A DNA stretch of 64,000 bases from the NCBI GenBank assembly GCA_946887075.1, contig CAMPKA010000001.1, positions 186,001-250,000 on the forward strand, read 5' to 3'. Every line of letters begins with the position of its first letter. Position 1 is the first letter of the stretch. This document shows, piece after piece, positions 62,568 through 64,000 of this stretch. Origin of the DNA: an uncultured Salinimicrobium sp. (GTDB lineage Bacteria > Bacteroidota > Bacteroidia > Flavobacteriales > Flavobacteriaceae). A program made the position numbers and the translations under genes. The notes beneath the pieces were generated by a model. It ran no database searches and had not been told where the DNA came from. It worked only from the letters and a program-made list of their open reading frames with translations.

Positions 62568-63429
62568 GATCCTCTCCAGGAACGGCGGCCTCTATTCCAC
62601 ACAACGGCTGATCGAGGCGGCTCGGAAGCGCCATCACGATGTTGAAATAGTTGATCCGCTAAAATGCGATCTGATCATTGAGAAGAAACATCCCAGCATC
62701 TACTACAAGGGGAGGCATATTGAAGATGCGGATGCCGTCATTCCCAGGATCGGGGCCTCTGTAACTTTTTACGGAACTGCTGTGGTCCGCCAATTTGAAA
62801 TGATGGGGGTATTCTCGACTACGGAATCTCAATCCCTGGTTCGTAGCAGAGATAAGCTTCGCAGCCTCCAGGTATTGTCCAGGGCCAAACTCGGACTTCC
62901 CAAAACCGTCTTTACCAATTATTCCAAAGATGTTGGGGAGGTCATTGACCACGTGGGCGGAGCACCCCTGATCATCAAGCTTCTGGAAGGCACACAGGGA
63001 CTTGGGGTCGTACTGGCAGAAACTCGAAATGCCGCGGAATCCGTTATCGAAGCCTTTAATGGGCTCCAGGCTAGGGTAATTGTACAGGAATTCATCAAAG
63101 AGGCCGGGGGAGCCGATATCAGGGCTCTCGTAGTAGATGGTCACGTGGTAGGCGCAATGAAACGTCAGGGCAAAGAAGGGGAGTTCCGTAGCAACCTGCA
63201 CAGGGGAGGCTCTGCCACGGTTATTCAGCTTTCTGACGAAGAAGAAAACGCCGCAATTAAAGCTGCAAAGGCAATGGGATTGGGTGTGGCAGGAGTGGAT
63301 ATGCTGCAAAGCGCGAGGGGTCCCCTGATTCTTGAGGTGAATTCTTCACCTGGGCTTGAAGGAATTGAAAAAGCAACAGGTAAGGACATCGCAAAGACCA
63401 TCATCCGATACATCGAAAGAAACGTCTGA
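62557..63429 (+). CDS. rimK: RimK family alpha-L-glutamate ligase
   Basis: ATP-grasp enzyme that adds glutamates to the C-terminus of ribosomal protein S6 (in E. coli), 290 residues from [21 protein letters not shown]. Motifs: [46 protein letters not shown], the ATP-grasp core [38 protein letters not shown] and the metal-binding [19 protein letters not shown]. The longer upstream frame lies inside the previous gene. It shares 11 bp with that gene and is followed by an aspartoacylase-family gene after 2 bp. Confidence 0.93.
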   Translation: MKIKILSRNGGLYSTQRLIEAARKRHHDVEIVDPLKCDLIIEKKHPSIYYKGRHIEDADAVIPRIGASVTFYGTAVVRQFEMMGVFSTTESQSLVRSRDKLRSLQVLSRAKLGLPKTVFTNYSKDVGEVIDHVGGAPLIIKLLEGTQGLGVVLAETRNAAESVIEAFNGLQARVIVQEFIKEAGGADIRALVVDGHVVGAMKRQGKEGEFRSNLHRGGSATVIQLSDEEENAAIKAAKAMGLGVAGVDMLQSARGPLILEVNSSPGLEGIEKATGKDIAKTIIRYIERNV

Positions 63430-63431
63430 AT

Positions 63432-64000
63432 ATGGCTGCTATTGATGAGAATAACGTTCTGGAAATTCTTGGCAAGAAGATCCCCCCGGGAAAGAACGCA
63501 ACGATCAATTTCAATATGGCCAAGTTGTACACAACGACTTCGGTAGATGTGCCGATCATAATCGAACGCTCCAAAAAGCCTGGACCCGTGGTATTGATTA
63601 CCGCAGGAATTCACGGAGATGAAATCAATGGAGTGGAAGTGGTGCGTCAGCTCGTGGTGAAAGAGATCAACAAACCTGCCCGGGGCACCGTCATCTGCAT
63701 CCCGATCTTAAATGTCTTCGGATTTCTCAATATGAGTCGGGAATTTCCAGATGGAAGGGATCTCAACCGTGTGTTTCCTGGAGCTAAGAACGGCTCCCTG
63801 GCCAGCAGGTTTGCATATCAGTTTGTCAACAAAATACTACCTGTAGCTGATTTCTGTATGGACTTTCACACCGGGGGAGCGAGCAGATTTAATGCCCCGC
63901 AGATCCGGATCAAAAAGGGAGAGGAGACGGCCAGACATTATGCCGGTATCTTTAATGCCCCGTTCACCATCGTTTCCCGGACCATTACCAAATCCTACCG
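63432..64000 (+). CDS. succinylglutamate desuccinylase / aspartoacylase family protein, 5' part
   Basis: Cut by the right edge; 189 complete codons are visible. Zinc-dependent carboxypeptidase-like fold of the AstE/AspA family: TAGIHGDEINGVEVV carries the first zinc His and Glu near 60, then CIPILNVFGFLNMSREFPDGRDLNRVFPG with the family Arg residues, and CMDFHTGGASRFNAPQIR with the second zinc His. Homologues remove N-acyl or glutamyl groups. It starts 2 bp after rimK, so it may reverse or edit RimK products. That is inference. Confidence 0.88.
   Translation, partial: MAAIDENNVLEILGKKIPPGKNATINFNMAKLYTTTSVDVPIIIERSKKPGPVVLITAGIHGDEINGVEVVRQLVVKEINKPARGTVICIPILNVFGFLNMSREFPDGRDLNRVFPGAKNGSLASRFAYQFVNKILPVADFCMDFHTGGASRFNAPQIRIKKGEETARHYAGIFNAPFTIVSRTITKSY

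Overview
The window is a compact chromosomal segment from a member of the Bacteroidota, almost certainly family Flavobacteriaceae. Evidence: the F1 genes atpD-atpC stand apart from the rest of the ATP synthase; a secreted protein ends in a type IX secretion (T9SS) sorting domain; there is a TonB-dependent receptor with an N-terminal carboxypeptidase-like domain; succinate dehydrogenase is the three-gene form with a single fused cytochrome b subunit; DUF4270, DUF3078 and DUF2480 genes are present; and several genes are preceded by TAnnTTTG -7 elements. Base composition looks even. I see no rRNA, tRNA, CRISPR array, phage or insertion sequence, so this reads as core genome with a few accessory surface-protein loci.

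Layout. 1-510 holds no convincing gene. 511-2286 is an M61 peptidase, separated by a bidirectional terminator from atpC-atpD. At 4.4-8.7 kb a minus-strand operon carries a glycogen-synthase-like protein, a DUF4270 lipoprotein and glmS, divergent from panC-panD-flippase-esterase-like-radA (8.8-13.5 kb). Next come a membrane-bound XRE regulator, an M23 lipoprotein, an OmpA-type lipoprotein, exonuclease III, a large T9SS cargo protein, glyS and a coiled-coil membrane protein (13.6-22.9 kb). 23-27.3 kb has an Ig-like lipoprotein, an omega-amidase, a DUF1440-like protein and a methionine aminotransferase. 27.2-30.9 kb is the sdhCAB operon. It is followed by pepP, an alpha/beta hydrolase, a small zinc-site protein and thiL.

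34.7-42.5 kb is a long Fe-S assembly operon: sufA-like, sufB, a small lipoprotein, sufC, sufD, sufS, sufE, a DUF59/SufT gene, DUF2480 and DUF3078. hflX and small envelope genes follow. 45.2-51.2 kb is the most distinctive block: a TonB receptor, a lipoprotein built from six copies of a repeat I do not recognise, and an endonuclease I lipoprotein with a likely surface-export signal. Then come pgi with an M23 peptidase, a DUF3108 protein, the tyrosine-catabolism genes hppD and hmgA, a patatin/beta-barrel protein overlapping uvrC, and at the right edge a RimB-like protease, RimK and the start of an aspartoacylase-family gene.

How they work together. Most genes are housekeeping: energy (ATP synthase, Sdh), cofactors (pantothenate, thiamine, Fe-S), DNA repair (radA, exonuclease III, uvrC) and amino-sugar supply. 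The accessory layer concerns the envelope: surface lipoproteins, an M61 and two M23 peptidases, T9SS cargo, and a TonB locus whose neighbouring nuclease suggests use of extracellular DNA. That last role is inference.
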